DNA of 64,000 nt from Flavobacteriales bacterium (GCA_004213995.1 SGZJ01000001.1:1-64000); one strand, 5' to 3'; counted from the first letter of the stretch, positions 50,439 to 61,772 are shown. Notes: a model not told the origin generated them from the letters alone. Translations and numbers: made by a program.

Positions 50439-50927
50439 AAATGCCTCTGCATTATAATTTGTAAATCTAACTTTAACATGATTTACTGTAGTTGTGGATA
50501 GAGAAATCCCTTTAAAATCAGCTTTTACAGGATATTTTTTATGATTTCTGTTAATTAGCACCGCTGTTTTAAATTGCTTAACCTCTGTATTTAAAAAATG
50601 TTTTACTGCGTATATTAAAGTACCTCCAGAATTCAATACATCATCAACCAATACCAGAGATTTATTTAAGTAATAATTTTTATCTACAGAAGTTGTTACT
50701 TTATCTAACAGATTTTCTTTATTTATTTTAACACTGCAGGTTGTAATTTTTATATTAGAAATATTTGCTATCCTTTCTTTAAGTTTGGTAGCTATTATAT
50801 ATCCGTTTTTTTCAATCCCTGCTATAATAATTTCTTTTTCACCAATATTACACTCCATAATTTGATGTGCAATTCTTGAGATTTTTTGATTTATTTGATC
50901 TTCGTTAAGAATTATTTTTTTTTTCAT
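50430..50927 (-). CDS. PyrR-like phosphoribosyltransferase
   Basis: PRPP loop LVLVDDVLNSGGTLIYAV. Confidence 0.88.
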   Translation of the reverse strand: MKKKIILNEDQINQKISRIAHQIMECNIGEKEIIIAGIEKNGYIIATKLKERIANISNIKITTCSVKINKENLLDKVTTSVDKNYYLNKSLVLVDDVLNSGGTLIYAVKHFLNTEVKQFKTAVLINRNHKKYPVKADFKGISLSTTTVNHVKVRFTNYNAEAFLI

Positions 50928-51022
50928 TGTGGCTCTTATTTCTAATAATTTTATTAATTTAAAGAAGACAATTTTTTTCTTAAAATATGGTTAAACTTAA
51001 TATAAAAAAAGTTATTTAATCG

Positions 51023-51030
51023 TATCTTGC
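51023..51030 (+). promoter_or_regulatory. -7-like box TATCTTGC upstream of the FKBP-like lipoprotein
   Basis: Near match to TAnnTTTG. Confidence 0.35.
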
Positions 51031-51053
51031 GCTAGTAAAATTAAATAATTATA

Positions 51054-52031
51054 ATGAAAAATAAGATTTATTTTTTTATATCCCTAGTTTTAACATTTCT
51101 ATTGTTTTCTTGTCCTCCTGATGACGACGGCCTTGTTTCTATCCCTGAAGTTGATAGAACTATTCAACAAGTTGTCGATGATTCTATATTAAATAATTAT
51201 TTAGAAACTCATTTTTATAATGCTGGTGAACTTTCACAAATGTCTAGTTTTACTATCAACGATATTGTTATTACTCCTTTAGATGAAGATGGTGTTTTAC
51301 CAGATCCTGATATAAATACATTATTAATCGACGATGTTATTACAGGCTCAACTGTATATGAAGATACAGAGTATGATTATTATTATTTAAATTTAAATCA
51401 AGGCGGAGGAGAAGATTCTCCAAATTTTTCAGATAAGGTTAGAGTTAATTACGAGGGTAATTTATTGGATGGAGAGGTGTTTGATAATACATTCTCCCCA
51501 GTTGTTTTCGATTTAACAGCAGTTGTTGCTGGTTGGGGAAGAATTTTACCTGAATTTAATACAGCTGAAGATTATTATGTTAATTCTGATGGTACAGTCA
51601 GCTACACAAACCCTGGGATTGGTGTTATGTTTATTCCTTCTGGTTTAGCTTACTACTCAAGTGCTGCTGGTTCAATACCGGTATATTCTTGTTTATCCTT
51701 TAAATTTTCTTGTTTCCAGATGGAAAGTAATGACCATGATTCAGACAACGTTCCTTCTTACATAGAGGACTTAAATGGAAATTTAGATTTAACTGATGAT
51801 GATACTGATGGGGATACTTTTTACGATTTTGTTGACAGTGATGATGATAATGATGGAACTTTAACCATTGATGAAGATTTGGAGCCAGATACAGACCTTT
51901 CAGTTGATCGAGATGGAGATGGAGATCCAACTAATGATATTGGAGATGGCGACCCAACTAATGATGATACAGATGGTGATGGAATTCCAAATTATTTAGA
52001 TGAGGACGATTCAGCTTCAAGAAATGATTAA
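51054..52031 (+). CDS. FKBP-like lipoprotein with C-terminal thrombospondin type 3-like Ca-binding repeats
   Basis: Lipobox LLFSCPP; FKBP-like KVRVNYEGNLLDGEVFDNTF...GWGRILPEF; DxDxDG repeats DRDGDGDPTNDIGDGDPTNDDTDGDGIPNYLDEDDS. Confidence 0.85.
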   Translation: MKNKIYFFISLVLTFLLFSCPPDDDGLVSIPEVDRTIQQVVDDSILNNYLETHFYNAGELSQMSSFTINDIVITPLDEDGVLPDPDINTLLIDDVITGSTVYEDTEYDYYYLNLNQGGGEDSPNFSDKVRVNYEGNLLDGEVFDNTFSPVVFDLTAVVAGWGRILPEFNTAEDYYVNSDGTVSYTNPGIGVMFIPSGLAYYSSAAGSIPVYSCLSFKFSCFQMESNDHDSDNVPSYIEDLNGNLDLTDDDTDGDTFYDFVDSDDDNDGTLTIDEDLEPDTDLSVDRDGDGDPTNDIGDGDPTNDDTDGDGIPNYLDEDDSASRND

Positions 52032-52034
52032 TTA

Positions 52035-52853
52035 GTGCACAAATATATTTATTACTTATTATTTTTATTTGCATTTAATATTTACGGACAATGTAACGGT
52101 TCAAAAGATCTTTGTAACAAAAGATATAATGAAGTAGCCTATCTTACTACCCATAATGCTTTTAATTCAAAACAAGACGGGTATCTTTTTCCAAATCAGA
52201 AATCTAACATAGCCGTACAGCTTAATAATGGTGTACGTGGACTAATGATTGATGTGTATGATGATAATGGAACCACAGTTGTTTATCACGCTTATAAATT
52301 TTTAGGTTCAAAACCATTATCTATTTATTTTAATGATATCAAATATTTTTTAGATAATAATCCAAATGAAATAATCACTATTATATTAGAATCTTATACT
52401 TCTTCAAACGCAATAGAAAATGAAATTATCAAAGTTGGGTTATTAAAATATTTACATACCCAAGAAATTAATTCTTTGTGGCCAAAATTACAAACCATGA
52501 TTGATTCTAATAAGAGGTTAGTAATACTCTCAGATAAAAATGACGCAAACGAAGACCAAAGTTGGTATCACTATATTTGGAATTTTGCTGTTGAAAACAA
52601 GTACGGTGAGATCAATTGCGAATTTAATAGAGGTAGTCCTACAAATAGTCTTTTTATTTTCAATCATTTTATTACTTCATTAACAGGAAATAAAAATAAT
52701 GCCAAAAATGTAAATTCATTCAAATTCCTTAGGAATCATATTTTAAATTGTAAAAACTTAAAAAATAAGTTTCCTAACTTTATTACAGTTGATTTCTGTG
52801 ACATAGGGGAGAGCTTAGATGTAGTTAATAAATTAAACTTAGAGCGGAAATGA
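52035..52853 (+). CDS. Secreted PI-PLC X-domain-like phosphodiesterase (GTG start)
   Basis: Signal peptide; LTTHNAFNSK and VVYHAYKFLG (two candidate catalytic His), GVRGLMIDVYDDNG, NPNEIITIILESY. Confidence 0.8.
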   Translation: MHKYIYYLLFLFAFNIYGQCNGSKDLCNKRYNEVAYLTTHNAFNSKQDGYLFPNQKSNIAVQLNNGVRGLMIDVYDDNGTTVVYHAYKFLGSKPLSIYFNDIKYFLDNNPNEIITIILESYTSSNAIENEIIKVGLLKYLHTQEINSLWPKLQTMIDSNKRLVILSDKNDANEDQSWYHYIWNFAVENKYGEINCEFNRGSPTNSLFIFNHFITSLTGNKNNAKNVNSFKFLRNHILNCKNLKNKFPNFITVDFCDIGESLDVVNKLNLERK

Positions 52854-52879
52854 AAAGGAATTAAAGAAAAAAAATAAAC

Positions 52880-53833
52880 TTATTTTCTTTTTAAAACCTT
52901 ATTTACTTTTTCTATAATTGAATTTGAATTTAATCCATACTTTTCCATTAGTTGAGTTGGTGTACCAGATTCTCCGAAAGTATCATTTGTAGCAACAAAC
53001 TCTTGAGGGGTTGGGTGTTCCAATGCTAAAACTCTTGAAACAGACTCTCCTAAACCACCCAAATAGTTGTGTTCCTCTGCGGTAACAATACAACCTGTTT
53101 TTTTTACTGATTCCAAAATAGCATTTTTATCTAATGGTTTTATAGTATGAATATTTATTACTTCAGCAGAGATTCCTTTTTCAAATAATTTTTCTGATGC
53201 TTGTAATGCCTCCCAAACTAAGTGACCAGTTGCTACAATAGTAACATCACTACCTTCTGTTAGATTAATAGCTTTGCCAATTTCAAAAGTTTGATTTTCA
53301 TCAGTAAAAATTGGTACAGGAGGCCTTCCAAATCTTAAATAAACAGGACCATCGTATTTTGCTATAGCAATTGTTGCTGCTTTGGTTTGATTAAAATCAC
53401 ATGTATTAATAACTACCATCCCAGGTAACATTTTCATAAGTCCAATATCCTCTAAAATTTGGTGTGTAGCACCATCTTCACCCAAAGTTAAACCTGCGTG
53501 GGATGCACATATTTTCACATTTTTATTTGAATAGGCAATAGATTGTCTAATTTGATCATATACTCTGCCTGTTGAAAAATTTGCAAAAGTCCCAGTAAAT
53601 GGAATCTTACCCCCAATTGTAAGTCCAGCTGCAATTCCCATCATATTAGCTTCAGCTATTCCAACTTGGAAAAATCTTTCAGGATTTTCATTAATAAATT
53701 CATTCATTTTTAACGAACCAATTAAATCTGCACATAGTGCTACAACATTGGGGTTGGTTCTACCTAATTCCGCTAAACCTGCTCCAAATCCGCTTCTAGT
53801 ATCTTTTTTCTGTGTATATGTATATTTTTTCAT
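52880..53833 (-). CDS. Transketolase C-terminal subunit
   Basis: RSGFGAGLAELGRTNPNVVALCADL...VGIAEANMMGIAAGL...LRFGRPPVP. Confidence 0.93.
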   Translation of the reverse strand: MKKYTYTQKKDTRSGFGAGLAELGRTNPNVVALCADLIGSLKMNEFINENPERFFQVGIAEANMMGIAAGLTIGGKIPFTGTFANFSTGRVYDQIRQSIAYSNKNVKICASHAGLTLGEDGATHQILEDIGLMKMLPGMVVINTCDFNQTKAATIAIAKYDGPVYLRFGRPPVPIFTDENQTFEIGKAINLTEGSDVTIVATGHLVWEALQASEKLFEKGISAEVINIHTIKPLDKNAILESVKKTGCIVTAEEHNYLGGLGESVSRVLALEHPTPQEFVATNDTFGESGTPTQLMEKYGLNSNSIIEKVNKVLKRK

Positions 53834-53851
53834 ATCTATTTTGCAGTTTTA

Positions 53852-54688
53852 TTAATAGTCACCTAAGGTTTCTGGGTTTTGTGCTAATGCACTTTCAAGT
53901 TGCTCATCATTTGGAGCTTTTCCATGCCATGCATGAGTATGCATCATAAAATCTACACCATTACCCATCATTGTTTTTAACAAAACGCAAACAGGTTTCT
54001 TGTTTTTTGTTAAACTTTTAGCCTTTTGCATTCCACTTGTAATATCTTGAATATTATTTCCGTTTTCTATCTCAACTACTAACCAGCCAAAAGATTCAAA
54101 TTTATTTTTTATACTTCCCATTGGTAGAACATCATCAGTGGCTCCATCAATTTGTTTTCCATTTAGATCAACAGTTGCAATAATATTATCAATGTTTTTT
54201 GCAGATGCATACATTATAGCTTCCCAGTTTTGCCCTTCTTGTAATTCTCCATCACCATGAAGACTGTAAATTAAATTATTATCATTATTTAGTTTTTTAG
54301 CTTCTGCAGCACCTATAGCAACAGAGAGACCCTGACCAAGTGAGCCAGATGCAATTCTAACACCAGGAAGCCCTTCGTGAGTTGTTGGGTGACCTTGTAG
54401 TCTTGAATTTAATAATCTAAAGGAATTTAGTTCATCTACATCAAAATATCCTACTCTCGCAAGTACACTGTAAAATACAGGAGAAATATGTCCATTAGAG
54501 AGAAAAAATAAATCTTCATTAAACCCATTCATCTCAAAAGTTAATTTCCTATCCATTAATATTTTGTATAAAACCACTAAAAATTCAGTACATCCTAAAG
54601 ATCCGCCAGGATGACCTGAATTTACTTTATGCACCATTCTTAAGATGTCTCTTCTAACCTGTATTGTTAATTTTTGAAGTTCTTCCAT
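53852..54688 (-). CDS. Transketolase N-terminal subunit (TPP-binding)
   Basis: VNSGHPGGSLGCTEFLVVLY, GSLGQGLSVAIGAA, GDGELQEGQNWEA. Confidence 0.94.
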   Translation of the reverse strand: MEELQKLTIQVRRDILRMVHKVNSGHPGGSLGCTEFLVVLYKILMDRKLTFEMNGFNEDLFFLSNGHISPVFYSVLARVGYFDVDELNSFRLLNSRLQGHPTTHEGLPGVRIASGSLGQGLSVAIGAAEAKKLNNDNNLIYSLHGDGELQEGQNWEAIMYASAKNIDNIIATVDLNGKQIDGATDDVLPMGSIKNKFESFGWLVVEIENGNNIQDITSGMQKAKSLTKNKKPVCVLLKTMMGNGVDFMMHTHAWHGKAPNDEQLESALAQNPETLGDY

Positions 54689-54820
54689 TTTTTATTTTAT
54701 GTATGTGTAAAATTAATTTAATATATAAGTTATAAGTCATTGAGACTTGCTCTTTTATCAACAATGTATTTGATTTACTAACATTTAAGTTTTATGGATG
54801 AATATTGGGTTTATGTTATT

Positions 54821-54828
54821 TATATTTG
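54821..54828 (+). promoter_or_regulatory. -7 box TATATTTG for tgt
   Basis: Exact TAnnTTTG match 14 nt before ATG. Confidence 0.5.
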
Positions 54829-54842
54829 CTTAAACTAATTTT

Positions 54843-55973
54843 ATGAAATTTGACCTGATTAAAACAGACCCTAAATCATCTGCTCGGGCTGGGGTAATTA
54901 ATACAGATCACGGAATTATCGAGACTCCAATTTTTATGCCAGTTGGAACTATTGGTAGTGTTAAAGGAGTACATCAAAGAGAGCTTAAAAATGACGTTAA
55001 TGTTGATATAATTTTAGCCAACACTTATCACCTTTATTTGCGACCTAACATAGATATTATTAATAAAGCAGGAGGTATTCATAAGTTTATTAATTGGGAC
55101 AGAAGTATATTAACTGACTCAGGTGGTTATCAGGTATACTCTTTAGCAGCAAATAGAAAAATAAATGAAAAAGGAGTTAAATTTAAGAGTCATATCGATG
55201 GTAGTATTCATGAATTTACTGCTGAAAATGTTATGGATATTCAGCGAAAAATAGGTGCAGATATTATTATGGCTTTTGATGAATGCCCTCCTTATCCTTG
55301 TACTTTTGAATATGCAAAAAAATCAATGCATATGACACATAGATGGCTTGATAGGTGTATTGAAAAATTAAAATCTACGCCTTTTATATATGATTATGAG
55401 CAAGCTTTTTTTCCTATAATTCAAGGCAGTGTATATAAAGACTTACGAAAAATATCTGCAGAATATATTGCAGAAACTAACTGTTTTGGAAATGCAATTG
55501 GAGGTCTGTCAGTAGGAGAACCCTCAGAAGAAATGTATGAAATGTCAGATTTAGTTTGTCAAATTTTACCAAAGTCAAAGCCAAGATATTTAATGGGTGT
55601 CGGCACCCCAATTAATCTTTTAGAAAATATTAGTTTAGGGGTCGATATGTTTGATTGCGTAATGCCCACTAGAAATGCAAGAAATGGAATGTTATTTACA
55701 TCTGAAGGAACTATAAATATTAAAAATAGTAAATGGAAGAATGATTTTAGTTGTTTAGATACTATGGCACATACTTATGTTGATACAGAATACTCAAAAG
55801 CTTATTTAAAGCATTTATTTTCTGTAAATGAGCTATTAGCTAAACAGATTTCTACTATCCATAATCTTGGGTTTTATAATTGGCTAGTTAAAGAGTCAAG
55901 GAGAAGAATTATTGAGGGAAATTTTGTAGATTGGAAAAACAACATGGTTAAAAAATTAAGTAACAGGTTATAA
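54843..55973 (+). CDS. tgt: Queuine tRNA-ribosyltransferase
   Basis: ILTDSGGYQVYSLA, GGLSVGEPSEEMYEM, DCVMPTRNARNGMLF. Confidence 0.97.
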   Translation: MKFDLIKTDPKSSARAGVINTDHGIIETPIFMPVGTIGSVKGVHQRELKNDVNVDIILANTYHLYLRPNIDIINKAGGIHKFINWDRSILTDSGGYQVYSLAANRKINEKGVKFKSHIDGSIHEFTAENVMDIQRKIGADIIMAFDECPPYPCTFEYAKKSMHMTHRWLDRCIEKLKSTPFIYDYEQAFFPIIQGSVYKDLRKISAEYIAETNCFGNAIGGLSVGEPSEEMYEMSDLVCQILPKSKPRYLMGVGTPINLLENISLGVDMFDCVMPTRNARNGMLFTSEGTINIKNSKWKNDFSCLDTMAHTYVDTEYSKAYLKHLFSVNELLAKQISTIHNLGFYNWLVKESRRRIIEGNFVDWKNNMVKKLSNRL

Positions 55974-55976
55974 TTA

Positions 55977-57053
55977 ATGAAAATTTTAGATTGGTACATA
56001 TTAAAAAAGTACTTAAGTACTTTTATTACTATTCAATTATTATTTATACCTATTGCTATCGTAGTCAATCTTGCTGATAATATTGATAAGATTTTAGCTA
56101 ACGAAGTTCCATTTAATCTTGTAGCTGAATACTATTTTAATTTTACAATTTATTTTTCTAGTTCATTATTACCACTTTTTTTATTTCTTTCAGTTATTTG
56201 GTTTACTTCAAAATTAGCTTCTGATACTGAGGTAATAGCTTTTTTAAGTTCTGGTATATCTTTTTTTAGGTTTTTACGATCATACCTTTTGGGTGCTTTA
56301 ATTATTGCTATAATTGCCTTTTTGTTTGGATTATTTATTGTTCCAAATGCTAGTAAAGATTTTAATGAGTTTTCATATAAATATTTAAAAGGCTCTAAAA
56401 AAAGTTATGATAGCCAAAATATATATAGACAAATTAGTCCAAATGATTATATCTATTTAAGTCAATTTAATCCAAAAAGTAATGTTGGTTCAAACTTCAC
56501 CTTAGAACATTTTGAATCTAATACTTTAAAATATAAAATTGAATCTAGTAATATTCGATACCTTCCCTCTGATAGCATGTTTAGACTCTCTAACTATACA
56601 AAAAGAATAATTGGTAAAGAAAATGATATAATAATTAAGAAAAGAAAACTAGACACATCATTTGCTTTTAAGTTAAAGGATTTACTTCCAATTAAATATA
56701 TAGCAGAAACTTTGAGTTATCCAGAGCTAGTTTCTTTTATTGAACAAGAAAAACTTAGAGGATCCTCTAATATTGGTAGATATCAACTTGTTAAGTATAA
56801 AAAGTGGAGTATACCTTTTTCTGTATTTATTTTAACAATTATAGCTTTTTCTGTATCTTCTGTAAAGCGAAGAGGAGGGACGGGGGTTAATTTAGCTTTT
56901 GGAATAGTTGTAGCTATGATATTTGTTTTTTTTGATAAGGTATTTGGAGTAATGGCACAGCAATCTGATTTCTCTCCAATTTTAGCAGTTTGGTTACCAA
57001 ATATTTTATTTGGTGTACTTGCAATTTATTTATTATACAATGCAAAAAAATAA
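55977..57053 (+). CDS. LptF/LptG family LPS export permease
   Basis: MKILDWYILKKYLSTF; C-terminal TM bundle YjgP/YjgQ-like. Confidence 0.92.
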   Translation: MKILDWYILKKYLSTFITIQLLFIPIAIVVNLADNIDKILANEVPFNLVAEYYFNFTIYFSSSLLPLFLFLSVIWFTSKLASDTEVIAFLSSGISFFRFLRSYLLGALIIAIIAFLFGLFIVPNASKDFNEFSYKYLKGSKKSYDSQNIYRQISPNDYIYLSQFNPKSNVGSNFTLEHFESNTLKYKIESSNIRYLPSDSMFRLSNYTKRIIGKENDIIIKKRKLDTSFAFKLKDLLPIKYIAETLSYPELVSFIEQEKLRGSSNIGRYQLVKYKKWSIPFSVFILTIIAFSVSSVKRRGGTGVNLAFGIVVAMIFVFFDKVFGVMAQQSDFSPILAVWLPNILFGVLAIYLLYNAKK

Positions 57054-57933
57054 TATCAAACATTATCTACATCTGCATTTTTTAGTTTTTATAGCTGGAT
57101 TTACTGCTATACTAGGCGAGGTAATTTCTTTAAGTTCTATCGCATTAGTTTGGCATAGAATGCTTATCGCTTTTGTTCTTACTTTTTTATTTTTAATATA
57201 TCGTAAATATAATTTAAGAGTTACTTTAAGAGATTTTATTAAATTCTCTTTAGCTGGAATAATAATTGCCCTTCATTGGATAACTTTTTTTGAAGCCATT
57301 GAGCAATCAAATATTTCTATAACACTAGCTATGTTTTCTACTGGTGCTTTTTTTGCTTCTTTATTTGAACCAATATTCTTCAAAAGAAAAATAAGACCTG
57401 TGGAAATTATATTAGGTTGTATTGTTATATGTGGAGTTTTTATAATTTTACAGGCAAATATTAATAGTTTTACAGGAGTTTTATTGGGAGTTGTATCTGC
57501 ATTATTAGCATCCCTTTTTTCAGTCTTTAATGGCAAATTAGTTCAGGATAATAATCCGTTTTTAATATCTTTTTATGAATTTTTATCGGGTGTGGTTTTT
57601 ATACTAGTATACTTAATTTTTTCAGATAATTTAAGTGATTTAGCTATTACTTCATTTTTCAGTTATGATTATTTTTATGTATTTATTTTAGGTTCTATTT
57701 GTACAGCTTATGCGTTTATCGCTTCAATTCATATTTTAAAATTTTTAAGTCCATATACATTAGTTTTAACTTATAATTTAGAGCCTGTTTATGGTATTTT
57801 ATTGGCGATCTTTATTTTTCCTGAAACTGAAAAAATGCAATTTTCATTTTATATTGGAACAGTGATTATAATATCTACAATTATTATTAATTCCGCTCTA
57901 AAAATTAAGAACAATAAAAAAGTATCTTCTTGA
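57043..57933 (+). CDS. DMT (EamA) family transporter
   Basis: 10-TM-like, WHRMLIAFVLTF...ALHWITFFEAIEQSNISITLAMFSTGAFFASLFEPIFF. Confidence 0.9.
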   Translation, partial: QKNNIKHYLHLHFLVFIAGFTAILGEVISLSSIALVWHRMLIAFVLTFLFLIYRKYNLRVTLRDFIKFSLAGIIIALHWITFFEAIEQSNISITLAMFSTGAFFASLFEPIFFKRKIRPVEIILGCIVICGVFIILQANINSFTGVLLGVVSALLASLFSVFNGKLVQDNNPFLISFYEFLSGVVFILVYLIFSDNLSDLAITSFFSYDYFYVFILGSICTAYAFIASIHILKFLSPYTLVLTYNLEPVYGILLAIFIFPETEKMQFSFYIGTVIIISTIIINSALKIKNNKKVSS

Positions 57934-57956
57934 TATCTAATCCTCGCTAAAGTTTT

Positions 57957-57964
57957 TATATTTG
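57957..57964 (+). promoter_or_regulatory. -7 box TATATTTG for accA
   Basis: Exact TAnnTTTG match 17 nt before ATG. Confidence 0.5.
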
Positions 57965-57981
57965 TTTAATAAACTATTCAC

Positions 57982-58935
57982 ATGAATTATTTAGATTTTG
58001 AATTACCTATTAAAGAACTTGAAGATCAATTAAATGACTGTAAAGTCATTGGTGAAAAGAGTGATGTTGATGTTTCTGAGACCTATGAGCAAATTGAAAA
58101 TAAATTAAAACAAACTAAGAAAGAAATTTATAGCAACTTAAGCCCCTGGCAAAGAGTTCAAATGTCAAGACATCCTGACAGACCTTATACACTTGACTAT
58201 ATAAATGCTATTTTTGGAGATTCTTTTTTAGAGCTTCATGGAGATAGAAATTTTAAAGATGATAAAGCTATGATTGGGGGTCTAGGTAAAATATTTGATC
58301 AGTCATTTATGTTTATTGGTCAGCAAAAAGGATTTAATACAAAAACTAGACAATTTAGAAACTTTGGTATGGCTAACCCTGAAGGATATAGGAAAGCCTT
58401 GAGATTAATGAAATCTGCTGAAAAATTTAATATTCCAGTAGTAACTTTAATAGATACCCCTGGTGCATATCCTGGTTTAGAAGCAGAGGAGAGAGGTCAA
58501 GGTGAAGCTATAGCAAGAAATATTTTAGAAATGACTAGACTAAAAGTTCCTATAATAACTGTAATTATTGGTGAAGGAGCTTCGGGCGGTGCCTTAGGTA
58601 TAGGAGTCGGAGATAAGGTTTTAATGTTAGAAAACACTTGGTATTCAGTTATTTCACCAGAATCATGTTCATCTATATTATGGAGAAGCTGGGAATATAA
58701 AGAGCAGGCTGCTTCAGCTTTAAAGCTAACTGCTAAAGACATGAAAAAAATGAAATTAGTTGATCACGTTATCAAAGAGCCTTTGGGCGGGGCACATAGT
58801 GATAGAGAAAAAACATTTCTTAATGTTCGTGATGCTATACTTAGAGCTTACTCCGAATTTCAAGATTTATCATCAAAAGATTTAGTTATCAAGAGAATGG
58901 ATAAATACTCATCTATGGGTGTTTTTAATGGTTAA
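57982..58935 (+). CDS. accA: Acetyl-CoA carboxylase carboxyltransferase subunit alpha
   Basis: [62 protein letters not shown]. Confidence 0.97.
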   Translation: MNYLDFELPIKELEDQLNDCKVIGEKSDVDVSETYEQIENKLKQTKKEIYSNLSPWQRVQMSRHPDRPYTLDYINAIFGDSFLELHGDRNFKDDKAMIGGLGKIFDQSFMFIGQQKGFNTKTRQFRNFGMANPEGYRKALRLMKSAEKFNIPVVTLIDTPGAYPGLEAEERGQGEAIARNILEMTRLKVPIITVIIGEGASGGALGIGVGDKVLMLENTWYSVISPESCSSILWRSWEYKEQAASALKLTAKDMKKMKLVDHVIKEPLGGAHSDREKTFLNVRDAILRAYSEFQDLSSKDLVIKRMDKYSSMGVFNG

Positions 58936-59056
58936 AATAAATCTGACCTATATTAACAATTTTCAGCTTTTATTAACAACAATAATGTTTATTATAAGTT
59001 AAAAAGTTAAGTTTTTTATTCTATTTTTCATTTCATTATTTGTTTAACTTAGCTCC

Positions 59057-60574
59057 ATGAAGCAAACAAAACCTTATCAAAACTTAAGAGTAGATAGAAA
59101 CTCAATTATTAATTTAGAAAAAGGTAAAATACCTCCACAGGCAATTGATTTAGAAGAAGTAGTATTAGGTGCTATGATGATAGACAAAAAGGGTGTTGAT
59201 GAGGTTATAGACATATTAAATTCTGAAGCTTTTTATAAAGAAAGTCATCAATATATATTTGAAGCTATTCTTTCTTTGTTTGAAAATAGTGAACCTATTG
59301 ATCTTCTTACTGTATCTTCTCAATTAAAAAAGGATAATCGATTAGAGTTAGCTGGTGGAGATTTTTACTTAATCTCTCTTACGCAAAAGGTTTCTTCTTC
59401 TGCTCATATTGAATTTCATGCCAGAATCATATTACAAAAATATATCCAAAGAAGTTTAATTAAAATTTCTAATGAAATTATTGAGGAATCTTATGACGAA
59501 ACCAAAGATGTTTTTGATTTGTTAGATAAAGCTGAAGCTAAACTATATGATGTAACTCAAGGAAATATAAAAAAATCTTCTGAAACTGCTCAGAGTTTAG
59601 TTATTCAAGCTAAGAAAAAAATTGAAGCAATCTCAAATAAAGATGGTCTTAGTGGTATTCCTTCAGGATTTGATAAAATTGACAAATTAACATCAGGTTG
59701 GCAAGAAAGTGATTTAATTATTATCGCAGCTAGACCTGGTATGGGTAAAACTGCATTGACACTCTCTATGGCAAGGAATATAGCAGTTAATCAAAATATT
59801 CCTGTAGGATTTTTCTCTTTAGAAATGTCCTCTGTTCAATTAATCACAAGACTAATTTCGTCAGAAACAGGTTTGTCTTCTGAAAAGTTAAGAACTGGTA
59901 GATTAGAAAAGCATGAATGGGAGCAACTAAATGTTAAAGTTAAGAGTTTAGAAAAAGCTCCTCTTTTTATAGATGATTCTCCTTCGTTATCCGTATTTGA
60001 CTTGAGAGCAAAAGCTAGACGTCTCTCTTCTCAACATGGAATAAAATTATTGATTGTAGATTATTTACAATTAATGACTATTGGAGGAAATAATAAAGGA
60101 GGTAATAGAGAGCAAGAAATATCTACAATTTCAAGAAACCTTAAAGCATTAGCAAAGGAATTAAGTATCCCTGTTATAGCTCTTTCTCAACTATCTAGAG
60201 CTGTTGAAACTAGGGGAGGTAGTAAAAGACCTATTTTGTCTGATCTACGTGAATCTGGTGCAATTGAACAAGACGCAGATATAGTATCTTTTATTTACAG
60301 ACCAGAATATTATAAAATTGACGAATGGGATGATGATGATAGGTCATCAACTGATGGTCAAGCCGAGTTAATCGTAGCAAAACATAGAAATGGAGGACTC
60401 GATAACTTGAGACTTAAGTTCATCAAGGAATTAGGTAGGTTTGAAAATATAGATGATTTCGATTCACCTTATGAGTTTCATTCAAAAATGAACGCAGCAG
60501 CAAATGATGATACTTTTAAACCAGATCCAAATCAGGCATTTAATTTGCCTGATAACTCAGATCTTCCATTTTAA
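59057..60574 (+). CDS. dnaB: Replicative DNA helicase
   Basis: [59 protein letters not shown]. Confidence 0.98.
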   Translation: MKQTKPYQNLRVDRNSIINLEKGKIPPQAIDLEEVVLGAMMIDKKGVDEVIDILNSEAFYKESHQYIFEAILSLFENSEPIDLLTVSSQLKKDNRLELAGGDFYLISLTQKVSSSAHIEFHARIILQKYIQRSLIKISNEIIEESYDETKDVFDLLDKAEAKLYDVTQGNIKKSSETAQSLVIQAKKKIEAISNKDGLSGIPSGFDKIDKLTSGWQESDLIIIAARPGMGKTALTLSMARNIAVNQNIPVGFFSLEMSSVQLITRLISSETGLSSEKLRTGRLEKHEWEQLNVKVKSLEKAPLFIDDSPSLSVFDLRAKARRLSSQHGIKLLIVDYLQLMTIGGNNKGGNREQEISTISRNLKALAKELSIPVIALSQLSRAVETRGGSKRPILSDLRESGAIEQDADIVSFIYRPEYYKIDEWDDDDRSSTDGQAELIVAKHRNGGLDNLRLKFIKELGRFENIDDFDSPYEFHSKMNAAANDDTFKPDPNQAFNLPDNSDLPF

Positions 60575-60915
60575 TTTATTTTATCGATAATTGCTTTGAA
60601 GGCTTCTGGGTTGTTCATAGCTAAGTCTGCTAAAACTTTTCTGTTCAAGTCAATGTTTTTTGACTTCAATTTTCCAATAAGTTCTGAATAAGACATACCA
60701 TGTAAACGGGCTGCAGCATTTATTCTCATAATCCACAGTGCTCTGAATGATCTTTTCTTATTTCTTCTATCTCTAAATGCGTAAAGCATTGCTTTGTCAA
60801 CAGCATTCTTAGCTACTGTCCATACATTTTTTCGTCTACCAAAGTATCCTTTGGCTTGTTTTAATACTTTTTTTCTTCTAGCTCTTTTAGCTACTGAATT
60901 TACTGATCTTGGCAT
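60571..60915 (-). CDS. rplT: 50S ribosomal protein L20
   Basis: [32 protein letters not shown]. Confidence 0.98.
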   Translation of the reverse strand: MPRSVNSVAKRARRKKVLKQAKGYFGRRKNVWTVAKNAVDKAMLYAFRDRRNKKRSFRALWIMRINAAARLHGMSYSELIGKLKSKNIDLNRKVLADLAMNNPEAFKAIIDKIN

Positions 60916-60995
60916 TTTGTTTTTGTTTTTTTGAGTTAGGCGGTTTTAAAAACTCTTTATTGCCCAATTCATGGTTAATATTTACCTTCTTTAAA

Positions 60996-61193
60996 CTATT
61001 TTAATCTTAATTGTTGTTTAATATTGTCTTCATCACTTTTGTGTACCAACGTACTGTGAGTTAAAGCTAATTTTCTTTTTTTAGATTTCTTAGTTAAAAT
61101 ATGGCTTTTGAAAGCATGTTTTCTTTTAATTTTCCCAGTACCCGTTACTTTGAAACGTTTTTTTGCACTAGACTTAGTTTTCATTTTTGGCAT
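60996..61193 (-). CDS. rpmI: 50S ribosomal protein L35
   Basis: [42 protein letters not shown]. Confidence 0.98.
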   Translation of the reverse strand: MPKMKTKSSAKKRFKVTGTGKIKRKHAFKSHILTKKSKKRKLALTHSTLVHKSDEDNIKQQLRLK

Positions 61194-61220
61194 ATTTAGT
61201 CAATTTTAATTATTAATTAC

Positions 61221-61772
61221 TTATTTTTTTGGTGCTATAAACATTATCATTCTTTTTCCTTCTAATTTTGGCATTTGTTCTACTTTTCCTATTTCTTCAA
61301 GGTCTTGAGCTAATCTTAATAATAAGATTTCTCCTTGATCTTTGTAAATAATCGATCTACCCTTAAAAAATACAAAGGCTTTTAGTTTAGCACCTTCCCT
61401 TAAAAATTTCTCAGAGTGTTTCTTTTTAAATTCATAATCATGATTGTCGGTCTGAGGTCCAAATCTAATTTCTTTAATTACTACTTTAGTTGTCTTAGCC
61501 TTTAAAACTTTTTCTCTTTTCTTCTGTTCGTAAAGGAATTTTTTGTAATCTACTATTTTACATACAGGAGGATTTGCTTTAGGAGAAATTTCCACAAGAT
61601 CTAAACCCAAATCATCTGCTATTATTAGTGCTTTTGATTTTGAATATACTCCAATTTCCACATTTTCACCTACCAACCTTATTTCTGGTGCCAGGATTTT
61701 ACTATTTATTCTATGTTCGTCAACTTTGATTATCCTTGCGGGTCCTCTGGGTTTTCTTCTTCTAATTGCTAT
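61221..61772 (-). CDS. infC: Translation initiation factor IF-3, apparent ATA (or ATT) start
   Basis: Extended upstream of the track's 61676 TTG: (ATA)[41 protein letters not shown]...; conserved IF-3 N-terminus lies upstream of any canonical start. Confidence 0.85.
   Translation of the reverse strand: MAIRRRKPRGPARIIKVDEHRINSKILAPEIRLVGENVEIGVYSKSKALIIADDLGLDLVEISPKANPPVCKIVDYKKFLYEQKKREKVLKAKTTKVVIKEIRFGPQTDNHDYEFKKKHSEKFLREGAKLKAFVFFKGRSIIYKDQGEILLLRLAQDLEEIGKVEQMPKLEGKRMIMFIAPKK

Noticed and set aside
52880-54688. Transketolase encoded as two adjacent ORFs, possibly a frameshifted pseudogene
   Set aside because: Both halves have proper starts/stops and complete domains; split transketolase is a well-known arrangement
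60916-60995. rpmI-rplT intergenic region as a possible L20 autoregulatory RNA
   Set aside because: I could not identify a convincing L20-leader-like fold by eye; would need covariance analysis
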